Source of the DNA: Rhizobium sp. CF122 | GTDB taxonomy: Bacteria; Pseudomonadota; Alphaproteobacteria; Rhizobiales; Rhizobiaceae | Direction of reading: 5' to 3' | DNA length: 64,000 bases | NCBI RefSeq assembly: GCF_000282035.1 | Contig: NZ_AKKA01000071.1 | Location: 205,071-269,070 of the forward strand | Shown here: piece after piece, positions 17,046-26,308 of the stretch | Position numbering within the stretch: position 1 is the first letter of the stretch | How the letters are laid out: each line of letters opens with the position of its first letter | Translations under genes and position numbers: made by a program | The notes under the pieces: model-generated | Databases searched by the model: none | What the model saw: the letters and a program-made list of their open reading frames with translations, nothing else | What the model was told of the DNA's origin: nothing

Positions 17046-18208
17046 ATAACGGCGCAGACGCGTTCGATCTTGCCTCGCTCATCACCGCACACGACGAAGG
17101 AAACTTCGCCGAAGCCGTCGTGCCGCCGATTTTCCAGACATCGCTTTTCACCTTTTCCGACTATGACGACATGATCTCCTCCTATCGGGGCGAGAAGGTC
17201 CGGCCGATCTATACGCGCGGCCTCAATCCGACTGTTCGCATGTTCGAGGAAATGCTGGCAAAGCTCGAAGGTGCCGAAGATGCGCTCGGCTTTGCAAGCG
17301 GCATGGCAGCGATCTCGTCGGCGGTGCTGTCCTTCGTCGAGCCGGGCGACCGGATTGTTGCCGTCAAGCATGTCTATCCCGATGCCTTCCGCCTGTTCGG
17401 TACGATCCTGAAGCGCATGAAGGTCGAGGTGACGTATGTCGATGGTCGCGACGAGGAAGCCGTGGCGAAAGCGCTACCCGGCGCCAAGGTCTTCTACATG
17501 GAAAGCCCGACGAGCTGGGTGATGGAAGCCCACGATGTCGGCGCGCTCGCGGCGCTCGCCAAGAAGCATGGCATCGTCACCATGATCGACAACAGTTGGG
17601 CAAGCCCCTACTTCCAGCAGCCGATCTCACTCGGCGTCGATATCGTCATCCATTCGGCCTCGAAATATCTCGGCGGCCACAGCGACGTCGTCGCCGGTGT
17701 CGTCGCCGGCTCGAAGGAGATGATCGCCCGCATCAAGGCGGAGGCCTATCCCTATCTCGGTGGCAAGCTCTCGCCGTTTGATGCCTGGCTTCTGATCCGC
17801 GGCCTGCGCACCCTGCCGATCCGTATGCGGGCGCATGAGGCGGCCGCAATGACGATCGCCAAACGCCTGCAGGAGCTCGACGTGGTGGAGACTGTCTGCC
17901 ATCCGGGCCTTGCCAACCGCCTGCCTGCGGGCCTCAACGGCACGTCGGGCCTGTTCTCCTTCATATTCCGTGAGGGCGTCGATATCCGCGCCTTCGCCGA
18001 TCACCTCAAGCTCTTCAAACTCGGAGTGAGCTGGGGTGGGCATGAAAGCCTGATCGTACCAGGCGAGGTCGTCCTTCAGCAGAAGGCGCAACCGAATTCC
18101 GCGCATACCTTCGGGATCCATGCGCGGTCCGTACGTCTTCACATTGGCCTCGAAGGAACCGAGGCCTTGTGGAAGGACATTGAGGCGGCATTGGCGGTCG
18201 CCTCTTAA
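17042..18208 (+). CDS. Cys/Met-metabolism-type PLP-dependent enzyme
   Basis: 388-residue fold-type I PLP enzyme of the cystathionine gamma-synthase / beta-lyase / methionine gamma-lyase family. The PLP lysine is Lys208 in SASKYLGGHSD. Asp183 (MIDNSWASPY) binds the ring nitrogen, YTRGLNPT at 57-64 supplies the phosphate-binding Tyr-Arg of the neighbouring subunit, and ESPTSWV lies at 154-160. The methionine gamma-lyase active-site Cys region is absent (KHVYPDAFRLF instead). It sits between a GntR regulator and a carbohydrate ABC importer, an unusual setting for a sulfur-amino-acid enzyme, so its substrate may be a less common amino compound. Subfamily cannot be fixed. Confidence 0.85.
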   Translation: MNNGADAFDLASLITAHDEGNFAEAVVPPIFQTSLFTFSDYDDMISSYRGEKVRPIYTRGLNPTVRMFEEMLAKLEGAEDALGFASGMAAISSAVLSFVEPGDRIVAVKHVYPDAFRLFGTILKRMKVEVTYVDGRDEEAVAKALPGAKVFYMESPTSWVMEAHDVGALAALAKKHGIVTMIDNSWASPYFQQPISLGVDIVIHSASKYLGGHSDVVAGVVAGSKEMIARIKAEAYPYLGGKLSPFDAWLLIRGLRTLPIRMRAHEAAAMTIAKRLQELDVVETVCHPGLANRLPAGLNGTSGLFSFIFREGVDIRAFADHLKLFKLGVSWGGHESLIVPGEVVLQQKAQPNSAHTFGIHARSVRLHIGLEGTEALWKDIEAALAVAS

Positions 18209-18245
18209 GTTCACAACCTCAAAAACCTGAAAAGGGGGAGCAAGC

Positions 18246-19505
18246 ATGAAAAGACTGATCACCGCCACTCTACTCGCCACGATGATGGCCGGTACGGCGC
18301 TCGCCGATACCACGCTCAAGCTGGTCGAGGTCATCACCAGCCCCGAACGCACCGAGACGCTGAAGTCGATCGTCGGCAAATTCGAGGCTGCAAACCCCGG
18401 CACCAAGGTCGACATCATCTCGCTGCCCTGGAACGAAGCCTTCCAGAAGTTCGCGACAATGGTTTCGGCCGGCGACACGCCTGACGTCATCGAAATGCCC
18501 GACACCTGGCTTTCGCTCTATGCCAACAACGGCATGCTCGAAAGCCTCGAGCCTTATCTTGCCAAGTGGGAGCACACCAAGGGCCTGACGCCGCGCGCGC
18601 TCGAACTCGGCCGCGACGTCAAGAACACAGCCTACATGTTGCCCTATGGCTTCTACCTGCGTGCGCTGTTCTACAACAAGAAGCTCTTCCAGGAAGCTGG
18701 TGTTGCCGAACCACCGAAGACGCTCGACGATTTCGTCGCCGCCTCCGAGAAGGTCTCCAAGCTCCCCGGCAAGTCCGGCTACTGCCTGCGCGGTGGTCCG
18801 GGCGGCCTCAATGGCTGGGTGATGTTCGGCGCGACGATGGCGGGCTCCAACAAGTTCTTTAACGAGGACGGCACCTCGACCATGAACAGCGAAGGCTGGG
18901 CAAAGGGTCTCGAATGGGTCGTCGATCTCTACAAGAAGGGCCTGACGCCGAAGGACAGTGTCAACTGGGGCTTCAATGAAACCGTCGCCGGCTTCTACTC
19001 CGGCACCTGCGCCATGCTCGACCAGGACCCAGACGCTCTGATCGCCATCGCCCAGCGCATGAAGCCGGATGAATTCGGCGTCACCAAGATGCCGGCTGGT
19101 CCAGGCGGCAAGGCGTTCACGACGATCGGTTTCGCTGGCTGGTCGATGTTCACGACGAGCCAGAACAAGGATCTTTCCTGGAAGCTCATCGAAGCGCTTG
19201 AGGGCCCGGAAGGCAACATCGAGTGGAACAAGCGCACCGGCGCCCTGCCGGTCCACACCTCGGCAGAGAAGGATCCCTTCTATGCCGGCGAGCAGTTCAA
19301 GGGCTGGTTCGAGGAACTGGCTGATCCGAACGTCGTTCCGACGGTGATGCCGACCTATCTCGAGGAATTCGCCTTCTTCAAGGACTCGCTCGCCATCAAG
19401 ACGACGCAGCAGGCGCTTCTCGGCGACATCACGCCGAAGGAACTGGCTGACCAGTGGGCAGACTATCTGACCAAGGCACAGCAGAAGTTCCTCGCCAAGA
19501 AGTAA
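18246..19505 (+). CDS. ABC sugar-type substrate-binding protein (family 1)
   Basis: 419-residue periplasmic binding protein of the carbohydrate class (SBP_bac_1). Signal peptide MKRLITATLLATMMAGTALA is cut before Asp-Thr. The mature part has the usual landmarks NPGTKVDIISLPWNEAFQKF and DTPDVIEMPDTWLSLYANNG. It starts 37 bases after the PLP gene with a GGGGGAGC ribosome-binding site. A stem-loop between this gene and the permeases may raise its expression relative to the membrane parts. The substrate is unknown; the family handles sugars, polyols and glycerophosphodiesters. Confidence 0.9.
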   Translation: MKRLITATLLATMMAGTALADTTLKLVEVITSPERTETLKSIVGKFEAANPGTKVDIISLPWNEAFQKFATMVSAGDTPDVIEMPDTWLSLYANNGMLESLEPYLAKWEHTKGLTPRALELGRDVKNTAYMLPYGFYLRALFYNKKLFQEAGVAEPPKTLDDFVAASEKVSKLPGKSGYCLRGGPGGLNGWVMFGATMAGSNKFFNEDGTSTMNSEGWAKGLEWVVDLYKKGLTPKDSVNWGFNETVAGFYSGTCAMLDQDPDALIAIAQRMKPDEFGVTKMPAGPGGKAFTTIGFAGWSMFTTSQNKDLSWKLIEALEGPEGNIEWNKRTGALPVHTSAEKDPFYAGEQFKGWFEELADPNVVPTVMPTYLEEFAFFKDSLAIKTTQQALLGDITPKELADQWADYLTKAQQKFLAKK

Positions 19506-19514
19506 CAGACCACC

Positions 19515-19536
19515 GGCGGCGGACCTGTCCGCCGCC
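19515..19536 (+). terminator. Intra-operon stem-loop after the binding-protein gene
   Basis: A perfect 9-bp GC stem (GGCGGCGGA at 19515-19523, TCCGCCGCC at 19528-19536) with a 4-base loop, followed by CCTTCAGTTTCTT. It lies ten bases after the binding-protein stop and 50 bases before the first permease. Such hairpins commonly give partial termination or protect the upstream mRNA, producing more binding protein than permease. Confidence 0.65.
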
Positions 19537-19586
19537 CCTTCAGTTTCTTGCGACGGCGCAAAGCGCCGCGAAACGGACTTTGCCTG

Positions 19587-20522
19587 ATGACCATCACTGC
19601 CGATACGCTAGACAGGCACCAGGATAGACGCCCCTGGCTGAAGCGCGTCGCCGATGCCTCCGAACCCTATCTTTATAGTGCGCCGTCGCTCATCCTGATC
19701 ATTGCGGTGATGCTGGTGCCACTGGCGATCGGGGTTTCCTACGCATTTCGCGACATCCAGCTGCTGAATCCGTTTTCGGGCGGCTTCATCGGGCTTGATC
19801 ACTTCCGTGCACTCTCGAAAGACGCGGCCTTCTACGGTGCGCTGAAGAATACGCTCTTGTGGACAGGCGCCTCCGTCTTCCTGCAATTCGTCTTCGGCCT
19901 CATTCTCGCGCTGCTGCTCGACAAGCCGTTCTGGGGCAGGGGCGTCGTGCAGGCGCTCGTCTTCCTGCCCTGGGCGGTTCCTTCCTTCCTCGCCGGTCTG
20001 AACTGGGCGTGGCTGTTCAATCCCGTGATCGGGCCAATCCCGCACTGGCTGTTTGCGCTCGGTCTGATGAGCGAGCCAGGAAACATCCTCTCCGATCCGC
20101 AACATGCCATGTGGGGACCGATCATCGCCAACGTCTGGTGGGGCATACCCTTCTTCGCGATCACGCTGCTCGCGGCTCTGCAGGCAATCCCGCGTGACCT
20201 CTATGAAGCGGCCTCCATCGATGGCGCCAGCTGGTTCCAGCGTTTTCGCTCGATTACCTTGCCCTTCCTCGCGCCGACCATTGCCATCACCGTGCTGCTG
20301 CGCACCGTCTGGGTCTCCAATTTTGCCGACCTGATCGTCGTCATGACGGGCGGCGGACCGGCCGACCGGACGCAAATCGTCGCCAGCTACATCTTCACGC
20401 AGGCCTTCAGGCGCCTCGACTTCGGCTACGCCTCGGCGATCGCGCTGGTGCTCTTGGTGCTGCTGCTTGCCTATTCGATGCTGATCATCCTGCTGCGGCA
20501 GACCCTGCTGAACAAGGATTGA
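19587..20522 (+). CDS. ABC sugar-type permease 1 (MalF/UgpA class)
   Basis: 311-residue inner-membrane permease with six predicted helices. The cytoplasmic EAA loop reads YEAASIDGASWFQRFRSITL, typical of the carbohydrate class. I start at the ATG at 19587 (MTITADTLDRH), because the 13-residue upstream extension overlaps the post-hairpin leader. It is followed four bases later by the second permease. Confidence 0.9.
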   Translation: MTITADTLDRHQDRRPWLKRVADASEPYLYSAPSLILIIAVMLVPLAIGVSYAFRDIQLLNPFSGGFIGLDHFRALSKDAAFYGALKNTLLWTGASVFLQFVFGLILALLLDKPFWGRGVVQALVFLPWAVPSFLAGLNWAWLFNPVIGPIPHWLFALGLMSEPGNILSDPQHAMWGPIIANVWWGIPFFAITLLAALQAIPRDLYEAASIDGASWFQRFRSITLPFLAPTIAITVLLRTVWVSNFADLIVVMTGGGPADRTQIVASYIFTQAFRRLDFGYASAIALVLLVLLLAYSMLIILLRQTLLNKD

Positions 20523-20526
20523 TGTT

Positions 20527-21357
20527 ATGAAGCGGTCCATCCTCCCCACCCTCGCGCATCGCCTGGCCATTCTCTGCTACATCGTGTTTGCGCTGTTTCC
20601 GCTGTTCTGGCTGCTCAAGGTGTCGGTGACGCCGAATGACCTGCTCTACACAGAGGGGGTCAGGATGTGGCCATCGAGGACGACATGGGAACACTATTCC
20701 TTCGTCATTCAGCACAGCGCTTTTCCGACCTTCTTCAAGAACAGCCTGATCGTGTCGGCCTCGACCGCCGTCGTCGTCACGATCTGCGCCTCGCTTTCCG
20801 GCTACGCCCTGTCGCGCTTCAATTTTCGGGCCAAGTACTGGATCGTCGCGCTGATGCTGCTGACCCAGATGTTCCCGCTTGTCATGCTGGTTGCGCCGAT
20901 CTTCAAGATCCTGACGCCGTTGCATCTGACGAACAGCCTCACCGGTCTCGTCGTTGTCTACACCGCCTTCAACGTGCCCTTCGCCACCTTCCTGATGCAG
21001 TCGTTCTTCGACGGTATCCCGAAGGATCTCGAGGAGGCGGCGATGATCGACGGCGCAACGCAGTTCACTGCCTTCCGGCAGATCATCCTGCCGCTGACGC
21101 TGCCTGGCATCGCGGCAACGCTCGGCTTCGTCTTCACCGCTGCGTGGAGCGAACTGCTCTTTGCCCTCATGCTGATCAACGGCAACGACGCGGCAACTTT
21201 CCCGGTCGGGCTTCTGACCTTCGTTTCCAAATTCTCCGTGGATTTCGGGCAGATGATGGCGGCGGGCGTGCTCGCGCTCATCCCGGCCGGTCTCTTCTTC
21301 CTGCTCATCCAGCGTTATCTCGTCCAGGGCCTGACGGCCGGCGCGGTCAAGGGTTAA
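20527..21357 (+). CDS. ABC sugar-type permease 2 (MalG/UgpE class)
   Basis: 276-residue permease partner with six helices. The coupling loop LEEAAMIDGATQFTAFRQII carries the EAA motif. It lies between permease 1 and the ATPase with gaps of four and five bases, so the four transporter genes form one unit. Confidence 0.9.
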   Translation: MKRSILPTLAHRLAILCYIVFALFPLFWLLKVSVTPNDLLYTEGVRMWPSRTTWEHYSFVIQHSAFPTFFKNSLIVSASTAVVVTICASLSGYALSRFNFRAKYWIVALMLLTQMFPLVMLVAPIFKILTPLHLTNSLTGLVVVYTAFNVPFATFLMQSFFDGIPKDLEEAAMIDGATQFTAFRQIILPLTLPGIAATLGFVFTAAWSELLFALMLINGNDAATFPVGLLTFVSKFSVDFGQMMAAGVLALIPAGLFFLLIQRYLVQGLTAGAVKG

Positions 21358-21362
21358 TCAAA

Positions 21363-22418
21363 ATGGCATCGATCGATATCCAGAACGTCAAGAAGGCCTA
21401 CGGTCCCGTCAAGGTGCTGCACGACGTCGACCTCAGGATCAGGGACGGAGAGTTCGTCGTGCTCGTCGGCCCGTCGGGCTGCGGCAAGTCCACCCTGCTG
21501 CGCATGATCGCAGGTCTGGAGGACGTTACCGGCGGCGAGATCCGCATCGCTGGCAATCGCGTCAACGAACTGCATCCGAAGGACCGCGATATCGCCATGG
21601 TGTTCCAGTCCTACGCGCTCTATCCGCACATGAATGTCGCCGGCAACATGAGCTACAGCCTGAAGCTTCGGAAAACGGCCAAGGAAAAGATCGCCAGCGC
21701 AGTCGGTGCAGCCGCCTCCAAGCTTGGCCTCGACCCACTGCTGGAACGCCGGCCGAAGGCGCTTTCGGGTGGCCAGCGCCAGCGCGTCGCCATGGGTCGC
21801 GCCATCGTGCGCCAGCCGAAGGCCTTCCTCTTCGACGAGCCACTGTCGAACCTCGATGCCCGACTGCGCGAACAGATGCGCGCGGAGATCAAAAAACTGC
21901 ACGGCGACCTGAAGGCGACCTCGATCTATGTCACCCATGACCAGATCGAGGCGATGACGCTGGCGGACAGGATCGTTGCCATGCATGCCGGCGTCGTGCA
22001 GCAGGTCGGCAGCCCGCTGGAACTCTACGATCGCCCTGCCAACCTCTTCGTCGCCGGCTTCATCGGCTCGCCGGGCATGAATTTCCTCGACGCGACCTAT
22101 GCTGACGGTGGTGTCCGTCTGAAGGATGGAACGATCGTTCCTTTGGCTGCGCCGCTGTCACTTGCAAACGGCGCCAAGGTCACGTTGGGGATCCGGCCGG
22201 AGCATGTCGTCATTGCCGATCAGGGCGGTCTGAATGCAAACGTCGAATTGGTCGAACCGACCGGATTCGGCATCATCCTGCATCTGTCGCTGCACGGTCT
22301 GCCGTTCAAGATCTTCACGCTCGACCGCGCTGCGCTGACAGCCGGTCCAACGATCAACGTGTCGTTCCCCGCGCAGCATCTGCACGTCTTCGACACGGAT
22401 GGAAACAGAGCAAAATAG
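21363..22418 (+). CDS. ABC sugar-type ATP-binding protein (MsmX/UgpC class)
   Basis: 351-residue ATPase. It has Walker A GPSGCGKST, the Q-loop MVFQSYALYPHM, the signature LSGGQRQRVAMGRAI, Walker B AFLFDEPLSNLD and the switch His in YVTHDQ. A C-terminal regulatory TOBE-type domain occupies about 235-351. The start is the ATG at 21363, five bases after the previous stop; the much longer upstream reading frame is a shadow of permease 2. It ends ten bases before the convergent cell-wall hydrolase gene. Confidence 0.92.
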   Translation: MASIDIQNVKKAYGPVKVLHDVDLRIRDGEFVVLVGPSGCGKSTLLRMIAGLEDVTGGEIRIAGNRVNELHPKDRDIAMVFQSYALYPHMNVAGNMSYSLKLRKTAKEKIASAVGAAASKLGLDPLLERRPKALSGGQRQRVAMGRAIVRQPKAFLFDEPLSNLDARLREQMRAEIKKLHGDLKATSIYVTHDQIEAMTLADRIVAMHAGVVQQVGSPLELYDRPANLFVAGFIGSPGMNFLDATYADGGVRLKDGTIVPLAAPLSLANGAKVTLGIRPEHVVIADQGGLNANVELVEPTGFGIILHLSLHGLPFKIFTLDRAALTAGPTINVSFPAQHLHVFDTDGNRAK

Positions 22419-22428
22419 GAAAAGAACC

Positions 22429-23256
22429 TCAGCCGTGGGCAAGGCTGCCGCGCAGCACGGCATCATTGAAGGCTGGTCTTGGCGTCGGAATGGCGACCGG
22501 CATCACCGCCTCAGTGGTGATGGGCACGGCCGTTTCCGTCGGGGTCGGCACGGCCGGTTCTGTTCCCAATGTGGCCCCTGACCCCGGCATTGGGATCGGC
22601 ACCGGGACGGTGGTTGGAACGAGCGCCGCAAACTGTGCTGGCATCAGGCTCTGGCCGGGCAGATAGTTCATGGCAACTTCATATGAGGGCAGGGGCGCTG
22701 GCGTTTGCAGCTCGCCGTCCCGGCCGCGCTTCTCGTAAAACGCATTGCCGCCGGCAATCGCCACGTAATGCATGTTCAGGTACGGGAACTTCAGACCGTC
22801 TGTGTGAAAGAACATCGCGTCCTTGACACCCGGATGCCGTTCGCCACGCAAGATTGCGTCGGCAGCGTCTGTCAGTTCGATCTCGGCCATGGGCTCGACT
22901 TCGCGCGTCATTACACCAGGGGCGAACTGCCTCTCCTGGGCAACGACGCCGCAGATCGAATCGGGATAGGCACCCGACGTCAGCCGGTTCATGACCACGG
23001 TTCCGACCGCCATATAGCCGTCGCGATCCGAATGCTCGGATTCAAAGTACATCGCCCGCTTTAGGCAATCGCGATCCTTGGCAGTATAATTGAAGGTGAC
23101 TTTTGTCAGCTGCGCCGTCTGCGCCGCGTTCCTTGGCTTGGCGGCCTGGCTAGCCACCTTTGGAGCCGGTTGCTGAGCGGTCGTGCAGCTCGCAGCCGCC
23201 ATGCCCGCAAACAAAATCCCGGCGAGAGATTTTCCCAACGCTAGATGCGCCCTCAA
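22429..23256 (-). CDS. Cell-wall hydrolase of the SleB/CwlJ family, lipoprotein
   Basis: 275 residues, start TTG. The N-terminus has a lipoprotein signal (LAGILFAGMAAASC, lipobox ending at Cys24). A SleB-like hydrolase domain spans about 60-170, with the family core CLKRAMYFESEHSDRDGYMA containing the likely catalytic glutamate and VVMNRLTSGAYPDSICGVV. The last 70 or so residues are rich in Pro, Thr and Val and are probably an extended wall-spanning tail. This family acts on peptidoglycan; in non-sporulating alphaproteobacteria its physiological role is mostly untested. It is a single-gene unit. Confidence 0.82.
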   Translation of the reverse strand: MRAHLALGKSLAGILFAGMAAASCTTAQQPAPKVASQAAKPRNAAQTAQLTKVTFNYTAKDRDCLKRAMYFESEHSDRDGYMAVGTVVMNRLTSGAYPDSICGVVAQERQFAPGVMTREVEPMAEIELTDAADAILRGERHPGVKDAMFFHTDGLKFPYLNMHYVAIAGGNAFYEKRGRDGELQTPAPLPSYEVAMNYLPGQSLMPAQFAALVPTTVPVPIPMPGSGATLGTEPAVPTPTETAVPITTEAVMPVAIPTPRPAFNDAVLRGSLAHG

Positions 23257-23516
23257 TGGCAGGTGCCCCCTATTTGGAGTAGTAAGCCCTTCTCGATTAA
23301 GTGGTCGCTTTTCTACCTGCGTTTCGGGTAAATTTCAAACCCAATTAGTATCACAATTTGATTTGGCCGCCTTTTGCCTGCTGAGTCGGCTGATTCGCGA
23401 TCGCATAACGCACTGAAAGCGATGACAGTCGCCACCGCAGGTGACGTCCGCGATGGTCGAAATCAGCCTGTCGTCACACGCTGATTCGGCGCGCACCAAA
23501 CCGCATGAGCCCGTTC

Positions 23517-24569
23517 CTATCCCTGTCGCCCTGCGCGGAACAATTTCCACCGCTTCGGTCGGAAGGCGATCCGGCTGCGATCGAGGCTTCCGGCCTGCGA
23601 TGGCGACAATTCCAGTTCGATCGGTGGATGCCCCTTGCCGATGTCAACCTCGATGTGGCGCGTGCCGGCGACGCGCCGGCTGGTCGTCAGCAAGCCGGCG
23701 ATGCAGCCACCGCAACCATCTCGCAGTTCGATGTCATGTGGCCGAAAGTAGAGCTGGGCATCCCCATCCGCTTCGTTTTCGACCTTGAGCCCTAGCGGCC
23801 GGTCCTCGAACCAGATTTCTCCACCATTGACCCGCACGTCGAGACAGTTGGACTGTCCGACAAAGCCGAAGACAAAGGGAGAGTTCGGGTTGTCATATAC
23901 CTCGTCGGGTGTTCCGATCTGCTCGATCGCGCCCTGGCTCATGACGACAACGCGGTCGGCGAGCTCCATCGCCTCGTCCTGGTCATGCGTGACGAAAACG
24001 GTCGTGTGACCCGTGCGATCATGGATCTCGCGCAGCCATTTGCGCAGGTCCTTGCGCACCTGGGCGTCGAGCGCGCCGAAGGGCTCGTCGAGCAGGAGCA
24101 CGTTTGGTTCGACCGCCATGGCGCGCGCGAGCGCGACGCGCTGGCGCTGGCCGCCGGAAAGCTGGGCCGGATAGCGCTTCTCAAGACCGGACAGTTGGAC
24201 AAGGTCGAGGAGCTCCAGCGCCCGCCTGCGGATTTCCGCCTTGGGTGGCCGTCGCGCGCCATCACGCACGTTCAGGCCGAAGGAGACATTGTCGAGCACG
24301 GTCATATGCCGGAACAGGGCATAGTGCTGGAACACAAAGCCAATATTGCGCTGCTGCACGGTCTTCTTCGACGCGTCCTCGTCGCCAAAGTAGATCAGCC
24401 CTTCCGTCGGGCTCTCGAGACCGGCGATGAGGCGCAGCAAGGTCGTCTTGCCGGAGCCGGACGGCCCCAGCAGTGCGATCAGTTCGCCGGAGCGGATGTC
24501 GAGCGAGACGTCGTGCAGCGCCGGAAACCGGTCGAATTCCTTGCGCAGGTTTTGTACGCGAACTTCCAT
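23517..24569 (-). CDS. cysA: Sulfate/thiosulfate ABC importer, ATP-binding protein
   Basis: 350-residue ATPase of the CysA family. Walker A is GPSGSGKTT, the Q-loop FVFQHYALFRHM, the signature LSGGQRQRVALARAM and Walker B VLLLDEPFGALD. A C-terminal TOBE-like regulatory domain with YFRPHDIEL occupies about 230-350. It is the last gene of the minus-strand cys importer operon, eleven bases after cysW. Confidence 0.93.
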   Translation of the reverse strand: MEVRVQNLRKEFDRFPALHDVSLDIRSGELIALLGPSGSGKTTLLRLIAGLESPTEGLIYFGDEDASKKTVQQRNIGFVFQHYALFRHMTVLDNVSFGLNVRDGARRPPKAEIRRRALELLDLVQLSGLEKRYPAQLSGGQRQRVALARAMAVEPNVLLLDEPFGALDAQVRKDLRKWLREIHDRTGHTTVFVTHDQDEAMELADRVVVMSQGAIEQIGTPDEVYDNPNSPFVFGFVGQSNCLDVRVNGGEIWFEDRPLGLKVENEADGDAQLYFRPHDIELRDGCGGCIAGLLTTSRRVAGTRHIEVDIGKGHPPIELELSPSQAGSLDRSRIAFRPKRWKLFRAGRQG

Positions 24570-24580
24570 TACTTATTCCT

Positions 24581-25453
24581 TCAGTGCCGCCGGCTGGCGG
24601 CTATTTCTTCGCTGTATCGCATCTCGAGCAGCGTCTTCAAAATAAGGGTCACGAGCGCAAGCAACGCAAGCAGGGTGGCAACAGCGAACGCGCCGGTGAA
24701 ATTGTACTCGTTATAGAGAATTTCCACCTGCAGCGGCATAGTGTTCGTCTGTCCCCGAATATGGCCGGAGACCACCGATACGGCGCCAAACTCACCCATC
24801 GCGCGAGCATTGCAGAGCAGCACGCCGTAGAGCAGACCCCATTTGATGTTGGGCAAAGTCACATGCCAGAAAGTCTGCCAGCCGCTGGCACCGAGCGAAA
24901 GCGCCGCCTCTTCGTCGCCCGTTCCCTGTTCCTGCATCAGCGGGATCAGTTCGCGTGCCACGAAGGGGAAGGTGACGAACATGGTGGCGAGGATCAGCCC
25001 GGGAACGGCAAACAGGATCTTGATGTCGTGGGCGCTCAACCAGTGGCCAAGATGAGTGTTGGCACCAAGCAAAAGGACGAACACCAGACCCGAAATGACA
25101 GGCGAGACTGAAAAGGGCAAGTCGATCAACGTCGTCAGGAAGGCCTTACCCTTGAACTCGAACTTGGCAATCGCCCAGGCAGCCGCCAGGCCAAAGACCA
25201 GGTTGAGAGGCACGCTGACGCCGGCGACGATGAGGGTCAGACGGATGGCCGAAAAGGTCTCCTCGTCCTGCAATGCCTCGAGGAACGCCCCGGCACCCTT
25301 ACGGAACGCTTCGACGAAGACTGCCGCCAAGGGTAGAAGCAGGATGAGCGTCAGGAAGATGAGCGAGGCAAGGATCAGCGTCCAACGTGCAAACCGGTGC
25401 TCGGTAACGGCGGAACGCACCTTTGTTGGCTGAAGGCTTGTATCAAGCGCCAT
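24581..25453 (-). CDS. cysW: Sulfate/thiosulfate ABC importer, permease
   Basis: 290-residue permease, six helices, with the conserved coupling loop [20 protein letters not shown] and [19 protein letters not shown], the signature of CysW. Two in-frame ATGs compete. The one at 25453 has ideal spacing from a GGAGG site at 25461-25465, while 25459 is almost on top of it. The start overlaps the end of cysT by eleven bases. Confidence 0.93.
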   Translation of the reverse strand: MALDTSLQPTKVRSAVTEHRFARWTLILASLIFLTLILLLPLAAVFVEAFRKGAGAFLEALQDEETFSAIRLTLIVAGVSVPLNLVFGLAAAWAIAKFEFKGKAFLTTLIDLPFSVSPVISGLVFVLLLGANTHLGHWLSAHDIKILFAVPGLILATMFVTFPFVARELIPLMQEQGTGDEEAALSLGASGWQTFWHVTLPNIKWGLLYGVLLCNARAMGEFGAVSVVSGHIRGQTNTMPLQVEILYNEYNFTGAFAVATLLALLALVTLILKTLLEMRYSEEIAASRRH

Positions 25454-26300
25454 AGCCATACCTCCGTCTGCGCCAACTCTGGATAAGGTTGATAATCAAC
25501 AACATGACAAACGAGATCACCAGCATCACGGCGGCGATGGCTGTCGCGGCCGCATAATTGTATTCCTCAAGCTTGATGACAATCAGCAACGGCGCGATTT
25601 CCGACCGGAACGGAAGGTTGCCGGCAATGAAGATCACCGAGCCATATTCGCCGACCCCACGGGCAAAAGCGAGCGCGAAGCCTGTCAAAACAGGTGGCGC
25701 CAATCCAGGTAGAAGCACACGAAAGATGGTCTGAAGACGAGTGGCGCCGAGCGTAGCGGCGGCCTCCTCGACCTCCTTGTCGATCTCCTCCATGACAGGC
25801 TGCACCGTGCGCACCACGAAAGGCAAGCCAACGAAGACGAGAGCAATGACGATACCGAGTGGCGTGAAGGCGATCTTGATGCCGAGCGGCGTCAGGAACT
25901 GTCCGATCCAGCCGTTCGGTGCGTAAAGGGTCGCAAGCGCGATGCCGGCCACGGCGGTCGGCAGCGCAAAAGGCAGGTCCACCATGGCATCGATGACGCG
26001 CTTGCCGGGAAAGCGGTAGCGCACCAGCACCCAGGCCAGCACGACGCCGAAGGCAGCATTGATGCAGGCCGCCGCAAAAGCGGCGCCGAAGCTGATGCGC
26101 AAGGCGCTCAGGGTGCGAGGATCGAAGGCAATGGCCAGGAACTTTGCCAAGCCAAGCTCGCTTGACCGCCAGGCAAGGCCTGAAAGCGGTATCAGGATCA
26201 GAAGGGTGAGCCAGGTCAAGGTAAGGCCGAGCGCCATTCCAAAGCCTGGAATGACGCTCGGCCGTCTGAACCGCCACCGCGTGGGGCTATGTACTTTCAT
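25443..26300 (-). CDS. cysT: Sulfate/thiosulfate ABC importer, permease
   Basis: 285-residue permease with six helices. The coupling loop reads [20 protein letters not shown], and [19 protein letters not shown] is the family signature. It pairs with CysW to form the sulfate channel. It lies eight bases after the binding-protein gene and overlaps cysW. Confidence 0.93.
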   Translation of the reverse strand: MKVHSPTRWRFRRPSVIPGFGMALGLTLTWLTLLILIPLSGLAWRSSELGLAKFLAIAFDPRTLSALRISFGAAFAAACINAAFGVVLAWVLVRYRFPGKRVIDAMVDLPFALPTAVAGIALATLYAPNGWIGQFLTPLGIKIAFTPLGIVIALVFVGLPFVVRTVQPVMEEIDKEVEEAAATLGATRLQTIFRVLLPGLAPPVLTGFALAFARGVGEYGSVIFIAGNLPFRSEIAPLLIVIKLEEYNYAAATAIAAVMLVISFVMLLIINLIQSWRRRRYGYGA

Positions 26301-26308
26301 GCGACGTA

